Positions 47,170 to 56,480 are shown, counted from the first letter of the stretch. The stretch: DNA of 64,000 nt from Christiangramia aestuarii (GCF_009735585.1 NZ_VJVW01000002.1:392512-456511); one strand, 5' to 3'. A program made the numbers and translations. The notes: a model not told the origin generated them from the letters alone.

Positions 47170-47766
47170 ATGAAAAAGTGGCTCATCCCATTAATAATAA
47201 TCGTAATAGGCCTGGTAGTGATCTGGAGATTTACTGCAGGATTCAACAACACGGCCGTAGCCAAGGAAGAAAATGCCAAGCTGGCCTGGTCTAATGTTGA
47301 AAGTTCTTACCAGCGAAGAAACGACCTTATCGGCAACCTGGTAAAGACCGTTGAAGGAGCCGCCGATTTTGAGCGTGGTACTCTTAAAGAGGTCATAGAG
47401 GCCCGGGCAAAGGCTACCTCTGTGAACGTAGATGCAGACAACCTGAGCGCAGCCCAGATACAGCAGTTCCAGGAAGCCCAGCAGGGAGTAACCTCTGCCT
47501 TATCCAGATTATTGGTGACCGTAGAAAGGTATCCCGACCTGAAAGCCAACCAGAACTTTCTTCAGTTGCAATCTCAGCTGGAAGGCACCGAAAACAGGAT
47601 CAATGTAGCCCGCGACCGATACAACGAAGCGGTAACAGATTACAATACTTACATCAGGGTATTCCCGAACAACCTGTTCGCCGGTCTTTTCGGTTTTGAA
47701 AGAATGGAGAGGTTCCAGGCAGATGCAGGCGCAGAAAACGCACCAGAAGTAGAATTCGACTTTTAA
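47170..47766 (+). CDS. lemA: LemA family protein
   Basis: A 198-residue LemA protein with an N-terminal membrane helix (residues 4-19) and the helical bundle of the family: KLAWSNVESSYQRRNDLIGN then LVKTVEGAADFERGTL, VERYPDLKANQNFLQLQSQL and ARDRYNEAVTDYNTYIRVFP. LemA proteins face the periplasm and are nearly always encoded next to TPM-domain proteins, as here. The exact biochemical role is not settled. Confidence 0.95.
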   Translation: MKKWLIPLIIIVIGLVVIWRFTAGFNNTAVAKEENAKLAWSNVESSYQRRNDLIGNLVKTVEGAADFERGTLKEVIEARAKATSVNVDADNLSAAQIQQFQEAQQGVTSALSRLLVTVERYPDLKANQNFLQLQSQLEGTENRINVARDRYNEAVTDYNTYIRVFPNNLFAGLFGFERMERFQADAGAENAPEVEFDF

Positions 47767-47770
47767 GATT

Positions 47771-48214
47771 ATGAACAAGCATACCGAAGCTTTTCTAAGC
47801 AAACGTGAAGAAGAGGAAGTAGTTGAAGCCATCAGGCAGGCAGAAAGGACCACCAGCGGTGAGATTCGTGTGCACCTGGAACCAAGTACCGGCGAGCATG
47901 ATATTTTCGACCGGGCCATGGAAGTCTTCCACGCCCTGAAAATGGATAACACCAAGGATGCCAATGGTGTCCTTATCTATGTGGCCGTAGAGGACCATAA
48001 TTTCGTGATCTATGGAGACAAGGGAATTAATGATGTGGTTGCTGACGATTTCTGGGAAAGCACTAAGGACCTTATAGTAAAGCACTTCAAGAAAGGTGAT
48101 TTTAAGACCGGACTTGTAGAAGGAATACTGAAAGCGGGAGAACAGCTTCAAAAACATTTCCCCTGGGACGAGAACAATACCAACGAATTATCAGATCAAA
48201 TCTCTAAAGCCTAA
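47771..48214 (+). CDS. TPM domain protein (cytosolic form)
   Basis: A 147-residue TPM (Psb32/YgcG-type) domain protein without signal peptide: FLSKREEEEVVEAIRQAERT then TSGEIRVHLEP, GVLIYVAVEDHNFVIYGDKG and a C-terminal helix. It starts 4 bases after lemA. In this operon type a soluble TPM protein is followed by a secreted one with a membrane helix. Phosphatase activity is reported for a plant relative, not for this branch. Confidence 0.92.
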   Translation: MNKHTEAFLSKREEEEVVEAIRQAERTTSGEIRVHLEPSTGEHDIFDRAMEVFHALKMDNTKDANGVLIYVAVEDHNFVIYGDKGINDVVADDFWESTKDLIVKHFKKGDFKTGLVEGILKAGEQLQKHFPWDENNTNELSDQISKA

Positions 48215-49001
48215 GCATATCAAACGATTTATACTTTTACTGATACTACTAACGGGATTCACCGTATTTGCACAACGTGATATCCCACCAAAACCATCAG
48301 AACAAACAAGTGTATACGACGAAGCAGATATGCTGGCGGCTCCAGATGAGAACAGGCTGGAGCGAAAACTTATCAATTATGCCGACACTACCTCTACCCA
48401 GATCGTAGTGGTCACCATTCCTTCTCTGGAGGGCGAATACGAAGGCACCTATGCCGCGCACTGGGCCCACGAATGGGGAATAGGCCAAAGCGATAAGGAC
48501 AACGGCTTACTGGTACTTGTGGCTCAGAAGGAACGAAAGATCTGGATCACTACCGGGTATGGACTGGAGGAATATCTTACCGACGCCAAAACCAAGGAGA
48601 TCATAGAACTGATCATTCTTCCAGAGTTTAGGAACGGGGATATCTACGCAGGCCTGAACAAAGGCACCACAGCCATATTCCAGGTTCTCAACGGTACTTT
48701 TAAGGGTGCTCCGGGCAGGAAACAGGCTAACGGAGAAGGAATCCCACTTAGGGCGATCGTTATCTTCTTTATTTTCGTGATGATCCTTATCTCTATGTTC
48801 AATAAAAGAGGCGGCGGGCGAAACGGTGGACGAAGAACCGGAAGAAGTGTTCTTTGGGATGCCATTATCCTGAGCTCACTTGGACGAGGCAGCTTTGGAG
48901 ACGGCGGAAGTTCGGGCGGCGGTTTCGGTGGCGGCGGAGGCTTTGGAGGAGGCTTCGGCGGCGGAGGCTTCGGCGGTGGTGGTGCCGGCGGAAGCTGGTA
49001 G
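48195..49001 (+). CDS. TPM domain protein, secreted, glycine-rich C-terminus (start codon atypical)
   Basis: The first ATG (48330) gives 223 residues but cuts off a complete signal peptide that is encoded in the same frame upstream: RFILLLILLTGFTVFAQ, then RDIPPKPSEQTSVYDEADML. No ATG, GTG or TTG exists in that frame between its upstream stop (48129) and 48330. An ATC at 48195 (IKSLKPKHIKRF) or 48219 is the best placed near-cognate start. The TPM domain (TSTQIVVVTIPSLEG, RKIWITTGYGLEEYL) is followed by a helix (AIVIFFIFVMILISMF) and a Gly/Phe-rich tail. A sequence error or mutated ATG is possible. Confidence 0.82.
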   Translation: MKSLKPKHIKRFILLLILLTGFTVFAQRDIPPKPSEQTSVYDEADMLAAPDENRLERKLINYADTTSTQIVVVTIPSLEGEYEGTYAAHWAHEWGIGQSDKDNGLLVLVAQKERKIWITTGYGLEEYLTDAKTKEIIELIILPEFRNGDIYAGLNKGTTAIFQVLNGTFKGAPGRKQANGEGIPLRAIVIFFIFVMILISMFNKRGGGRNGGRRTGRSVLWDAIILSSLGRGSFGDGGSSGGGFGGGGGFGGGFGGGGFGGGGAGGSW

Positions 49002-49033
49002 ACCGAAATTTCTCCATTTTAAATAGTACAACC

Positions 49034-49605
49034 ATGAACGATCAGTTTTTCACTGACGAGGAATTCAATAACATAAATTTTAGCGAGGGAAATTTTAAAA
49101 CCGCAGATTATGAGAACTGCGTTTTCCTGAATTGCAACTTTTCCGGAGCGAACCTGAGCGACTCTAAATTCATTGAATGTGAATTTGAAGAATGCGACCT
49201 GAGCAACTGCGGACTTTCCAAAACAGCCTTGCAGAACTGTAATTTTAGCAGGAGTAAATTAATAGGGTTGAATTTTGACCATTGCGAAAGCTTTGCCTTC
49301 TCGATATCTGCCGAGGAATCCGTTTTTGATCACTCCGTTTTTTACAATGTGAACCTGGCTAAAACAAGATTGGTGAACTGCAAATTGAGAAATACAGACC
49401 TTAGCGGCTGTGATCTAAATACATCAAATCTTACTGGCTGTGATTTTAAGGATGCTATTTTTGAAAACACCAACCTGGAAAAGCCCATTTAAAGGAGGCT
49501 GTAAACTATCTGATAGACCCCGAAATCAACACTATTACAGAAGCCCATTTTTCGCTTCCGGAAATAACCGGACTGCTTAATAAATACCGGCTGAAAATAG
49601 ATTAA
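49034..49605 (+). pseudogene. Pentapeptide repeat protein with a one-base frameshift near the C-terminus
   Basis: The open frame 49034-49492 encodes 152 residues of right-handed beta-helix rungs (NCNFSGANLSDSKFIECEFE, CKLRNTDLSGCDLNTSNLTG), two per turn. It stops abruptly at TAA 49490. In the -1 frame, coding continues to TAA at 49605: AVNYLIDPEINTITEAHFSL then PEITGLLNKYRLKID, the usual C-terminal cap of flavobacterial pentapeptide proteins. One missing A in the run GGAAAAG (49478-49483) explains this; restoring it gives 190 residues. It may be a sequencing error, a real mutation or a frameshift signal. The start is the ATG at 49034, 32 bases after the TPM gene. Confidence 0.8.
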
Positions 49606-49622
49606 AACCTTCCTACAAAAAC

Positions 49623-49653
49623 AAAAAACGCCATCGTATCGATGGCGTTTTTT
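49623..49653. terminator. Bidirectional terminator between pentapeptide gene and clpX
   Basis: A 14-bp perfect stem (AAAAAACGCCATCG / CGATGGCGTTTTTT, loop TAT) with T runs on both strands, between two convergent genes. Confidence 0.93.
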
Positions 49654-49675
49654 ATAGTGTATATATAGAGCCTGT

Positions 49676-50908
49676 TTAAGAAACAGCCTTTAATTTACTC
49701 ATGGTAGACTTGTTCAGTTTATCATCTGCATACTCGCGGGTCACGGTAAACTCACCTTCTTCGCTTTCTGGCAATTCGAACATCGCATCGGTAAGTATAG
49801 CTTCACAAAGGGAACGCAAACCACGTGCCCCAAGTTTATATTCGACTGCTTTATCTACGATATAATCAAGAGCCTCGTCGGTAATATCGAATTGGATATC
49901 ATCCATTTCGAACAGCTTCTTGTATTGCTTGATAATCGCATTCTTAGGCTCGGTAAGGATCGCCCTCAGGGTTTTCCTGTCCAGAGGGTTCATAAACGTA
50001 AGCGCAGGCAAACGTCCAATGATTTCCGGAATCAATCCGAATTCCTTAAGGTCTTTCGGGATGATATACTTTAAAAGATTGGTTCGCTCGATGGAATCCT
50101 CGCTTTTAGAAGCGCTAAAGCCAACCGCCTGCATGTTCAATCGCTTACTGATGATTCTTTCGATACCATCAAAAGCACCACCGGCAATGAACAGGATATT
50201 TTCGGTATTCACCTCGATGAATTTCTGATCTGGGTGCTTACGACCACCTTTTGGCGGTACGTTGACAGTGGTTCCTTCCAACAGTTTCAAAAGTGCCTGC
50301 TGAACTCCCTCTCCAGATACATCCCGGGTAATCGAAGGATTATCGCTCTTACGAGCGATCTTATCTATCTCATCAATAAAAACGATCCCTCTCTGCGCCT
50401 TTTCAGTATTATAATCGGCTGCCTGAAGCAATCTGGTCAGTATACCTTCCACATCTTCACCAACATAACCAGCTTCGGTCAACACAGTTGCATCAACGAT
50501 AGCCAGCGGCACATTGAGCATTTTCGCGATCGTTCTGGCCATAAGGGTTTTTCCGGTTCCGGTCTCCCCTACCATTACGATATTACTTTTCTGTATCTCT
50601 ACATCATCATCGCTTTCTGGCTGCAACAATCTCTTATAGTGATTATATACAGCCACAGACATTACCTTCTTCGTCTCCTCCTGCCCGATAATATATTCAT
50701 CTAAAAAGGATTTGATCGATTTTGGTTTGCTAAGCATTAGATCTGAAGAAAGCTCCCTGGCTTCTCCCTGCTTCGATTCCTCCACTACGATCCCATGTGC
50801 CTGCTCAATGCAACGGTCACAGATATGAGCATCTAAACCGGCAATAAGCAAATTGGTTTCAGGCTTTTTCCTGCCACAAAAGGAACATTCTAAATCTTCT
50901 TTCGCCAT
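49676..50908 (-). CDS. clpX: ClpX, ATP-dependent unfoldase subunit of ClpXP
   Basis: A 410-residue AAA+ protein. The zinc-binding domain has four cysteines (8, 11, 30, 33) in CSFCGRK and ICDRC, which recruit substrates. The AAA+ domain shows Walker A GETGTGKT, Walker [13 protein letters not shown], the ClpX pore loop AGYVGEDVE and the sensor 2 region [12 protein letters not shown]. The IGF-like loop for ClpP docking is present in the [20 protein letters not shown] neighbourhood. It follows clpP by 43 bases on the same strand, giving the usual tig-clpP-clpX order. Confidence 0.97.
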   Translation of the reverse strand: MAKEDLECSFCGRKKPETNLLIAGLDAHICDRCIEQAHGIVVEESKQGEARELSSDLMLSKPKSIKSFLDEYIIGQEETKKVMSVAVYNHYKRLLQPESDDDVEIQKSNIVMVGETGTGKTLMARTIAKMLNVPLAIVDATVLTEAGYVGEDVEGILTRLLQAADYNTEKAQRGIVFIDEIDKIARKSDNPSITRDVSGEGVQQALLKLLEGTTVNVPPKGGRKHPDQKFIEVNTENILFIAGGAFDGIERIISKRLNMQAVGFSASKSEDSIERTNLLKYIIPKDLKEFGLIPEIIGRLPALTFMNPLDRKTLRAILTEPKNAIIKQYKKLFEMDDIQFDITDEALDYIVDKAVEYKLGARGLRSLCEAILTDAMFELPESEEGEFTVTREYADDKLNKSTMSKLKAVS

Positions 50909-50951
50909 TCTTTAAATTTTCGGTAATTACTATAGGTTAGGTAATTACAAT

Positions 50952-51629
50952 TTAATCTTCTCTTTTTAATACCTCATCGATCATGCCATATTCCTTGGCC
51001 TTTTCAGCCTTCATCCAGTAATCACGGTCACTGTCCTCATGTACCTTCTCGTAAGTCTGGCCTGTATGCTTAGCAATGATCTTGTATAATTCTTCTTTCA
51101 GGGTAATGATCTCCCTCGCGGTGATTTCGATATCACTGGCCTGGCCCTGGGCACCACCCATTGGCTGGTGGATCATCACTCTACAATGCGGAAGACCACT
51201 TCTTTTCCCGGCCTGTCCTGCACACAATAGCACTGCTCCCATAGAAGCCGCCATCCCGGTACAAATAGTTGCCACATCTGGCTTTATGAACTGCATGGTA
51301 TCATAGATCCCCAATCCTGCATATACACTTCCTCCAGGAGAGTTGATATAGATCTGGATATCCTTAGAGGCATCTGTGCTTTCTAAAAACAGCAATTGAG
51401 CCTGGACGATATTCGCCACCTGCTCATTGATCCCTGTTCCCAGGAAGATGATCCTGTCCATCATTAGCCTGGAAAATACATCCATGGCCACAGCATTCAT
51501 CTGGCGCTCTTCAATGATATTTGGGGTCATGCCTACCGGCATCATGCTACTGATAATCTTATTATAATAGTTGCTGTTTATGTTATGATCTGAAACAGCA
51601 TACTTTTGAAATTCTTTTCCGTAATCCAT
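50952..51629 (-). CDS. clpP: ClpP, proteolytic subunit of ClpXP
   Basis: A 225-residue serine protease that forms tetradecamers with ClpX. Catalytic Ser129 is in [12 protein letters not shown] and His154 in [10 protein letters not shown]; the Asp lies in the DSDRDYWM region. The substrate groove shows [20 protein letters not shown] start at the ATG at 51629 ([10 protein letters not shown]); the longer frame to 51680 begins with TTG and includes unconserved basic residues. It is separated from tig by a terminator and followed by clpX. Confidence 0.96.
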   Translation of the reverse strand: MDYGKEFQKYAVSDHNINSNYYNKIISSMMPVGMTPNIIEERQMNAVAMDVFSRLMMDRIIFLGTGINEQVANIVQAQLLFLESTDASKDIQIYINSPGGSVYAGLGIYDTMQFIKPDVATICTGMAASMGAVLLCAGQAGKRSGLPHCRVMIHQPMGGAQGQASDIEITAREIITLKEELYKIIAKHTGQTYEKVHEDSDRDYWMKAEKAKEYGMIDEVLKRED

Positions 51630-51681
51630 CAATTTTTTTCGTTGTTTTCTAATCTTAATTAAAATTCCGGTCAAAACCAAA

Positions 51682-51712
51682 AAAGGCGTTACTCGAATGA
51701 GTTAACGCCTTA
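51682..51712 (-). terminator. Terminator of tig
   Basis: Stem AAGGCGTTACTC / GAGTTAACGCCTT with one bulged A and loop GAAT; on the minus strand it ends in TTTTTT, 29 bases after the tig stop. Confidence 0.85.
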
Positions 51713-51740
51713 AAGATAGGTAATATATCGTAAAAAAGGC

Positions 51741-53063
51741 TTACTTATATATCGCTTTCACAAATTCTTCGTAAGTCACTTCCTTTTCATCGAACTTCAT
51801 ATTCTCTTTATAGAATTTAAGAAGTTTTTCGTTCATCAACTGCTCAGAAAGTCTCTTTACTTCATCCTGGTTAGAAAGGATCCTGGCGGCGATATCGTCA
51901 AGTTCTTTTTCAGATGGATCCATCTGCCCGAACTGCGCCATTTGCTGCTTGATCTTCTCTGTAGTGAAGGCCTTTAGATCATTAAAATCTACGTTAAGGT
52001 TATTATCGTTAACCACTTTACCTTCGATTAGCTGATAACGCAGTCCTTTTTCGCTCTTTTCGTATTCTTCAGCAGCTTCTTCCTCGGTCAATGGTTTTTC
52101 ACCAACGGTCTGGATCCACTTTTGAAGAAATTCCTTAGGAAGTTCGAAATTGGTAGCTTCGATAAGAGCTTCAGTAATATCGTTCATCAATTGCTGGTCG
52201 CTCTGCTGCTCAAATTGCTTGGCTGCGTCTTCCTTAATCTTCTCCTTAAGCTCGGTTACCGACTTTACCTGGTCCTTTCCGAATAGCTTATCGAACAATT
52301 CCTGGTCAAGATCTGCAAGCTCTCTTTCGTTGATCTCAGAAATAGTGAATGCTACTTCGATATCAAGATCATGAGCCTTGTCGTGCTCTATCCCTAAATG
52401 ATTGATCAAAGCGTGATCATCTTCAAAAAGACCTTTGGTCTTTAAAGTTATCGTATCTCCAACCTTAGCTCCTACGAATTTGTTGAGGTTACGCTTTCCT
52501 TTAATATTCTCCAGTTCGATGGTAGTCTCTTTCTCGATTCCTTCATCTTCGTTTTTGAAAGTACCGGCAACAGTATCTCCTTCTTCAACTACATCTTTGG
52601 TCTTAAGCTTCCCGTACTGCTTTTGGATGCTCTCGATTTGATCGTTCACCATTTTCTCATCGGCAACGATATTGTATTTAGTAACCGGCTTCTTAAGGTC
52701 AAGATCTACCTCAAATTCTGGAGCCAGTCCTAATTCGAATTCAAAACTGTAGTTATCGCTTTCCCAGTCAAAATTTTCCTGTTCCTTCGGAAGTGGATTT
52801 CCAAGAACGTCCAGTTTTTCTTCAGTAAGATATTTGTTAAGGCTTTCCTGAAGCAATTTGTTCACCTCATCTACCAATACAGCCTGCCCGTATTGCTTCT
52901 TAACCATCCCCATAGGTACATGACCTTTTCTAAAACCGGGAATATTGGCATTCTTACGGTAATCCTTTAAAATCTTATCTACTTTACCGGCATAATCTTC
53001 TTTAGCGATATCAACTTTAACTACCGCGTTTAATTCATCAATATTCTCTCTGGTAATATTCAT
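51741..53063 (-). CDS. tig: Trigger factor, ribosome-bound chaperone
   Basis: A 440-residue protein, close to the usual 430. The N-terminal ribosome-binding domain holds the conserved helix loop GFRKGHVPMGMVKKQYG (residues 43-59). The middle domain (about 150-245), usually a prolyl isomerase, is modified here, and the long helical C-terminal domain (250-440) forms the chaperone arms. The protein shields nascent chains at the ribosome exit. A near-perfect promoter lies 27-57 bases before the start. Confidence 0.94.
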   Translation of the reverse strand: MNITRENIDELNAVVKVDIAKEDYAGKVDKILKDYRKNANIPGFRKGHVPMGMVKKQYGQAVLVDEVNKLLQESLNKYLTEEKLDVLGNPLPKEQENFDWESDNYSFEFELGLAPEFEVDLDLKKPVTKYNIVADEKMVNDQIESIQKQYGKLKTKDVVEEGDTVAGTFKNEDEGIEKETTIELENIKGKRNLNKFVGAKVGDTITLKTKGLFEDDHALINHLGIEHDKAHDLDIEVAFTISEINERELADLDQELFDKLFGKDQVKSVTELKEKIKEDAAKQFEQQSDQQLMNDITEALIEATNFELPKEFLQKWIQTVGEKPLTEEEAAEEYEKSEKGLRYQLIEGKVVNDNNLNVDFNDLKAFTTEKIKQQMAQFGQMDPSEKELDDIAARILSNQDEVKRLSEQLMNEKLLKFYKENMKFDEKEVTYEEFVKAIYK

Positions 53064-53089
53064 TTTGATCTGTTATAAAAATTGGAGTG

Positions 53090-53120
53090 CAAAATTACGT
53101 TTTTTCTGAAAGTCTGCAAA
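53090..53120 (-). promoter_or_regulatory. Promoter of tig
   Basis: On the minus strand TTTG (53120-53117), 19 bases, then TAATTTTG (53097-53090). This matches the Bacteroidota consensus TTTG-N19-TAnnTTTG in full and lies 27 bases before the tig ATG. Confidence 0.8.
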
Positions 53121-53148
53121 GTTTCAATTTGTTGAAATTCAGTTAAAT

Positions 53149-53490
53149 CTAATCTGTTTTCAGAATTGAGAAGAGCAAAGATTGCACCAGCGAGAGTAAA
53201 AGGCTAAAAATTATAGCAATAAACCAGCCATCAACCTCGAAGCCTCCCACGAAACCATCGGCCATAAAAATGATAATAGCATTAATAACGAGTAAGAATA
53301 ATCCTAGGGTAAGAATGGTCACCGGCAAGGTTAGCAGCACCAGAATTGGTTTTACTATAAAATTAAGCAGAGCCAGCACCAGCGCGACTATGATCGCCGT
53401 CCAGTAACTATCTACCTCCACTCCGGGTAAAACCTTAGCCAATATCACCACGGCCAGGGCCGTAAGCAATAATCTTAGTATAAAATTCAT
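53149..53490 (-). CDS. Phage holin family (PF04020-like) small membrane protein
   Basis: A 113-residue protein made almost entirely of four transmembrane helices, with FILRLLLTALAVVILAKVLP, NFIVKPILVLLTLPVTILTL and GWFIAIIFSLLLSLVQSLL. The NFIVKPILxLLTLP motif is the hallmark of PF04020, a family annotated as phage holin IV but found in many bacterial chromosomes without phage. No phage gene is nearby, so this is most likely a chromosomal membrane protein of unknown role. Confidence 0.9.
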   Translation of the reverse strand: MNFILRLLLTALAVVILAKVLPGVEVDSYWTAIIVALVLALLNFIVKPILVLLTLPVTILTLGLFLLVINAIIIFMADGFVGGFEVDGWFIAIIFSLLLSLVQSLLFSILKTD

Positions 53491-53526
53491 AATTATTTAT
53501 TGGTTGATTATTTAGTAAAGTTGCAA

Positions 53527-53557
53527 AAAAAAGGCCGGGAAAATCCCGGCCTTTTCA
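53527..53557 (-). terminator. Terminator of the FadL-GDSL operon
   Basis: Stem AAAAGGCCGGGA / TCCCGGCCTTTT (12 bp, loop AAA) followed on the minus strand by eight T. Confidence 0.93.
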
Positions 53558-53578
53558 AATTTTATATGAAATTTAATA

Positions 53579-55138
53579 TTACTGAACGTTATTGTTCAAA
53601 GTAATAGTACTGTAAGTTCCAACGTCTACTGCCGGCACATTGGCCTCGTAAGTTTCGTTGATCTCTTTCACGATCTCGTTAGCGATTACAGCATAACCTC
53701 TAGGAGTTAAATGGACTCCATCCAGTGAGAATGCTCCTCCAGATACAAATCTTGAAGAGATCTGAACTCCCTGGTAAGTAAGACCACCATCCCCGGCGAT
53801 CTGGCTTAACAACTGGTTAGCATCAACCAAACCAAGAGAATAGTTCTGGGCGATCGTAGCAATAGCTCCGTTATACTGAGCAGTAACCTGAGCAACTAAC
53901 TCCTGCTCTTTAGCAGTTAATACATGCTCATCTCCCAGTGGAACAGAAACCCCGTTGATCAACATTGGGTTATCCCCAACCTGAGATCCTATAAACGAAG
54001 AAGAGGTTAATGGAATAAGATCTGCATTGGTCGCCTGTCTTAATTGACCTAAAAGACCTGCCGTTTGAGGATCAAGGTTAAATGGCTCTCCCTGAAGAAT
54101 GCCTGAAATATCGGTAAGATTTTCATCCCTGATAGTCACAAAGTTCTGAGGACCTTCAGCAAAAGTGATCTTTCTGCTATTGGCTTCAGCTTCGGTGATC
54201 ACACCCATCTGAGCCAAACCTGGCAATATCTGGGTATTATAGGCTCCGAACTGAGCATTAAGAGCAGCGGCCGTGTTAGCATCCAGTGGAATAGGATTCA
54301 CAGGCACAACCTTAAAGAAAGGAATATCGGTCACATTTGGGATATTGATCAAAACACCTTCAGCACCAAGACCATCTTCACCAGCTAACTGACTTACCAA
54401 AGAGTTATATACGAAAGCAAAAGCATTTGCATCGGTAATATCGTTAGGACCGTACTGGGTAAAATCGGTAATATTTTCCTGGTAAACACCAGCTCCTCCA
54501 GAAGTCGCAAAACTAAGAACATCATTGTTTCCTATCCAAAGAGTGAAAAATGTTGGCTGCTGAGCTAAAGCATCCCCAAGCACAGTTGCATTATCTGCAC
54601 TGGCAAATCTCGCGAAATAAGGATTAGCCATACCTGTAGCCACTCCTGCAATATTTCCGTATCCAGGAGCTAGTAGGTGGTAAGATTTTGCACCAGGAAC
54701 TCCCATATTGTTAAAAGACCCGCTAAGTTTAGCACCAACCTCGGTAGTTGGAGTTCCGTTATATCTTGCCGGACGTGCGGTTTCAAGAGATTCTCCTCCA
54801 AGCACGAATCTTGGCTGCTGGATCTGCGTTCCACCAAGAAGCAATCCACCAATATTGTCGTTCATTAGAGGCTGAGTAAATTCATCTGTATCCTGTACCA
54901 GGGCAAATTTACTTGCCAGGATGTTAGGATAGGAATTCTGCTGACCACTAATGTAAAGGGCTCCATCTGCAAAACCAGCAGTTAAAGAGTTACCTAAAGC
55001 AACGTAGTTAGAGAAGTCGGCAGACCCGTTTGAATACTGCCCGCCATCTTCGATCGAGTTTTCTAGTTCAGGCTCACAGGAAACGATCCCTAAAGCCAAT
55101 ACCGCTATATATTTAAAATAATTCTTCATTGTTCTCAT
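53579..55138 (-). CDS. SGNH/GDSL-like hydrolase lipoprotein
   Basis: A 519-residue lipoprotein with lipobox GIVSC (lipidated Cys21). The SGNH blocks are present: NYVALGNSLTAGF with nucleophile Ser51 (block I), NMGVPGAKSYHL (block II), WIGNNDVLSF (block III) and DGVHLTPRGYAVIAN (block V, Asp-His). This predicts an esterase or lipase acting at the cell surface or in the periplasm. The protein is longer than a typical SGNH enzyme because of inserts between blocks III and V. Its ATG overlaps the stop of the FadL gene (TAATG), so it is co-translated with a fatty-acid channel. Confidence 0.9.
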   Translation of the reverse strand: MRTMKNYFKYIAVLALGIVSCEPELENSIEDGGQYSNGSADFSNYVALGNSLTAGFADGALYISGQQNSYPNILASKFALVQDTDEFTQPLMNDNIGGLLLGGTQIQQPRFVLGGESLETARPARYNGTPTTEVGAKLSGSFNNMGVPGAKSYHLLAPGYGNIAGVATGMANPYFARFASADNATVLGDALAQQPTFFTLWIGNNDVLSFATSGGAGVYQENITDFTQYGPNDITDANAFAFVYNSLVSQLAGEDGLGAEGVLINIPNVTDIPFFKVVPVNPIPLDANTAAALNAQFGAYNTQILPGLAQMGVITEAEANSRKITFAEGPQNFVTIRDENLTDISGILQGEPFNLDPQTAGLLGQLRQATNADLIPLTSSSFIGSQVGDNPMLINGVSVPLGDEHVLTAKEQELVAQVTAQYNGAIATIAQNYSLGLVDANQLLSQIAGDGGLTYQGVQISSRFVSGGAFSLDGVHLTPRGYAVIANEIVKEINETYEANVPAVDVGTYSTITLNNNVQ

Positions 55139-56406
55139 TAAATTTTAATAGTTACACCAAGACCTGGAACAAATGCACTGGACTTATAAGTCCCCTCGAA
55201 AGGAACCTGTTCTGGCTGTCCTGTTGTTGGATTAGGCTCTGTATAGTAATCGTAAGATTCGTCGATCTCTTCGAAACGGCTGTAAAGGAATGACGCATCA
55301 ATTGCGATCATATCTGTTACATTCACGGTTAGACCCGCAGTGAAGTTATTCGAATCGTTCCTTGGAGTTTCAGGAGCAAAATATCCTGACTGTACCGGCG
55401 ACTCGTCGAAATAATAACCTGCTCTAAGCGTAAAGGTTTCGTTAGCTCCATACTGAAGACCGAATCTATAAATAGAAGAATCTTCGTATTGTCTTGGATT
55501 AGATGAATCTGGAATTCCAGGATCAGCAAAATCTACATCAAGAGATTCATAAGCATCCCAGAACGTACGGTTATAATCGAATGCGAATAACCATTTATCA
55601 TTTAACTGGTAAGATGCTCCAATGCTAAGCTCAGCCGGAAGTGGTAAAGTCGCATCGAACTTAGTATCGTTGAAAGGAGTTAATGGAGAATTAGGAACAT
55701 TCTGGAAGTCTGCGTCTCCATTTTCAGCCTCAACAAGGATCTCAGAACGATAGTTCACCCCGATAGTAAGACTATCGATTGGCTTCCACATGGCACCAGC
55801 AGACCATCCCCAGGCACTAACGCCTGAAGCATCGATGGTCACATTAGAACGATCTCCTTCAAGATCTGAAAGAGTTCTGTTAAGGTTTCTGTTGAAATTC
55901 ACAGAACCACTCACATAGATTGGTCCACCACCAACGGCAAGGTTATCTGTAATCTTATAAGAAGCTAACGCCTGCACATAAATAGCCGCCAGTTCGATAT
56001 CATTTACCAGGTGAGAACCTGCCCAGTCTTTCTCCCATGCTACAGAACTTCCATAAGGTGTGTAAGCCGCAAGACCAAGAGTGAATTTCTCTGATAATTT
56101 ATACGAGAAATAAGCGTAGAACGGAGTACCCGTAGGGCTGTCTGTTCTGGCGGTCTGCCCGAACTCCTGGTTCTGCCATACCACATCTGAGAATACAGCA
56201 CTTGCACCAACCGCTGCATTGATTTTGTTTTCAAGGAATACTAAACCGCCCGGGTTAAAGAAGGCCAATTCTGCATTATTCACCACTGCTACTCCAGTGT
56301 GTCCCATCGCAAGCCCACGTTGTCCCTGTAGACTTACCCTGTAACCACCGGCATAAGTAAGGACCGTGGCCATTAAAAACAGGCCAAGTAAAAATTGTCT
56401 TTTCAT
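55138..56406 (-). CDS. OmpP1/FadL family outer-membrane transporter
   Basis: A 422-residue outer-membrane beta barrel with signal peptide (cleavage after TYAGG region, residue about 20). The FadL-type N-terminus GQRGLAMGHTGVAVVNNAEL and NPGGLVFL (residues 28-58) form the plug domain, followed by alternating barrel strands (YFSYKLSEKFTLGLAAYTPY, IDSLTIGVNYRSE). It is expected to take up long-chain fatty acids or other hydrophobic molecules. The GDSL lipoprotein gene overlaps its stop codon. A strong promoter lies upstream. Confidence 0.92.
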   Translation of the reverse strand: MKRQFLLGLFLMATVLTYAGGYRVSLQGQRGLAMGHTGVAVVNNAELAFFNPGGLVFLENKINAAVGASAVFSDVVWQNQEFGQTARTDSPTGTPFYAYFSYKLSEKFTLGLAAYTPYGSSVAWEKDWAGSHLVNDIELAAIYVQALASYKITDNLAVGGGPIYVSGSVNFNRNLNRTLSDLEGDRSNVTIDASGVSAWGWSAGAMWKPIDSLTIGVNYRSEILVEAENGDADFQNVPNSPLTPFNDTKFDATLPLPAELSIGASYQLNDKWLFAFDYNRTFWDAYESLDVDFADPGIPDSSNPRQYEDSSIYRFGLQYGANETFTLRAGYYFDESPVQSGYFAPETPRNDSNNFTAGLTVNVTDMIAIDASFLYSRFEEIDESYDYYTEPNPTTGQPEQVPFEGTYKSSAFVPGLGVTIKI

Positions 56407-56450
56407 AGTTTAATTAGGATTATATTTAAAATGTCTTAAAAAGCTGACGC

Positions 56451-56480
56451 CAAAAATAGCATAAATTAAATATTACGCAA
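56451..56480 (-). promoter_or_regulatory. Promoter of the FadL-GDSL operon
   Basis: On the minus strand TTG (56480-56478), 19 bases, then TATTTTTG (56458-56451), 45 bases before the FadL ATG. It matches the Bacteroidota consensus in element sequence and spacing. Confidence 0.8.

Noticed and set aside
48854..49033. Arg/Trp-rich 60-residue N-terminal extension of the pentapeptide frame
   Set aside because: It is the out-of-frame reading of the glycine-rich tail of the TPM gene; the ATG at 49034 gives a normal pentapeptide protein.
53149..53490. Prophage remnant suggested by the holin-type name
   Set aside because: No other phage gene is near; PF04020 proteins are common in chromosomes.
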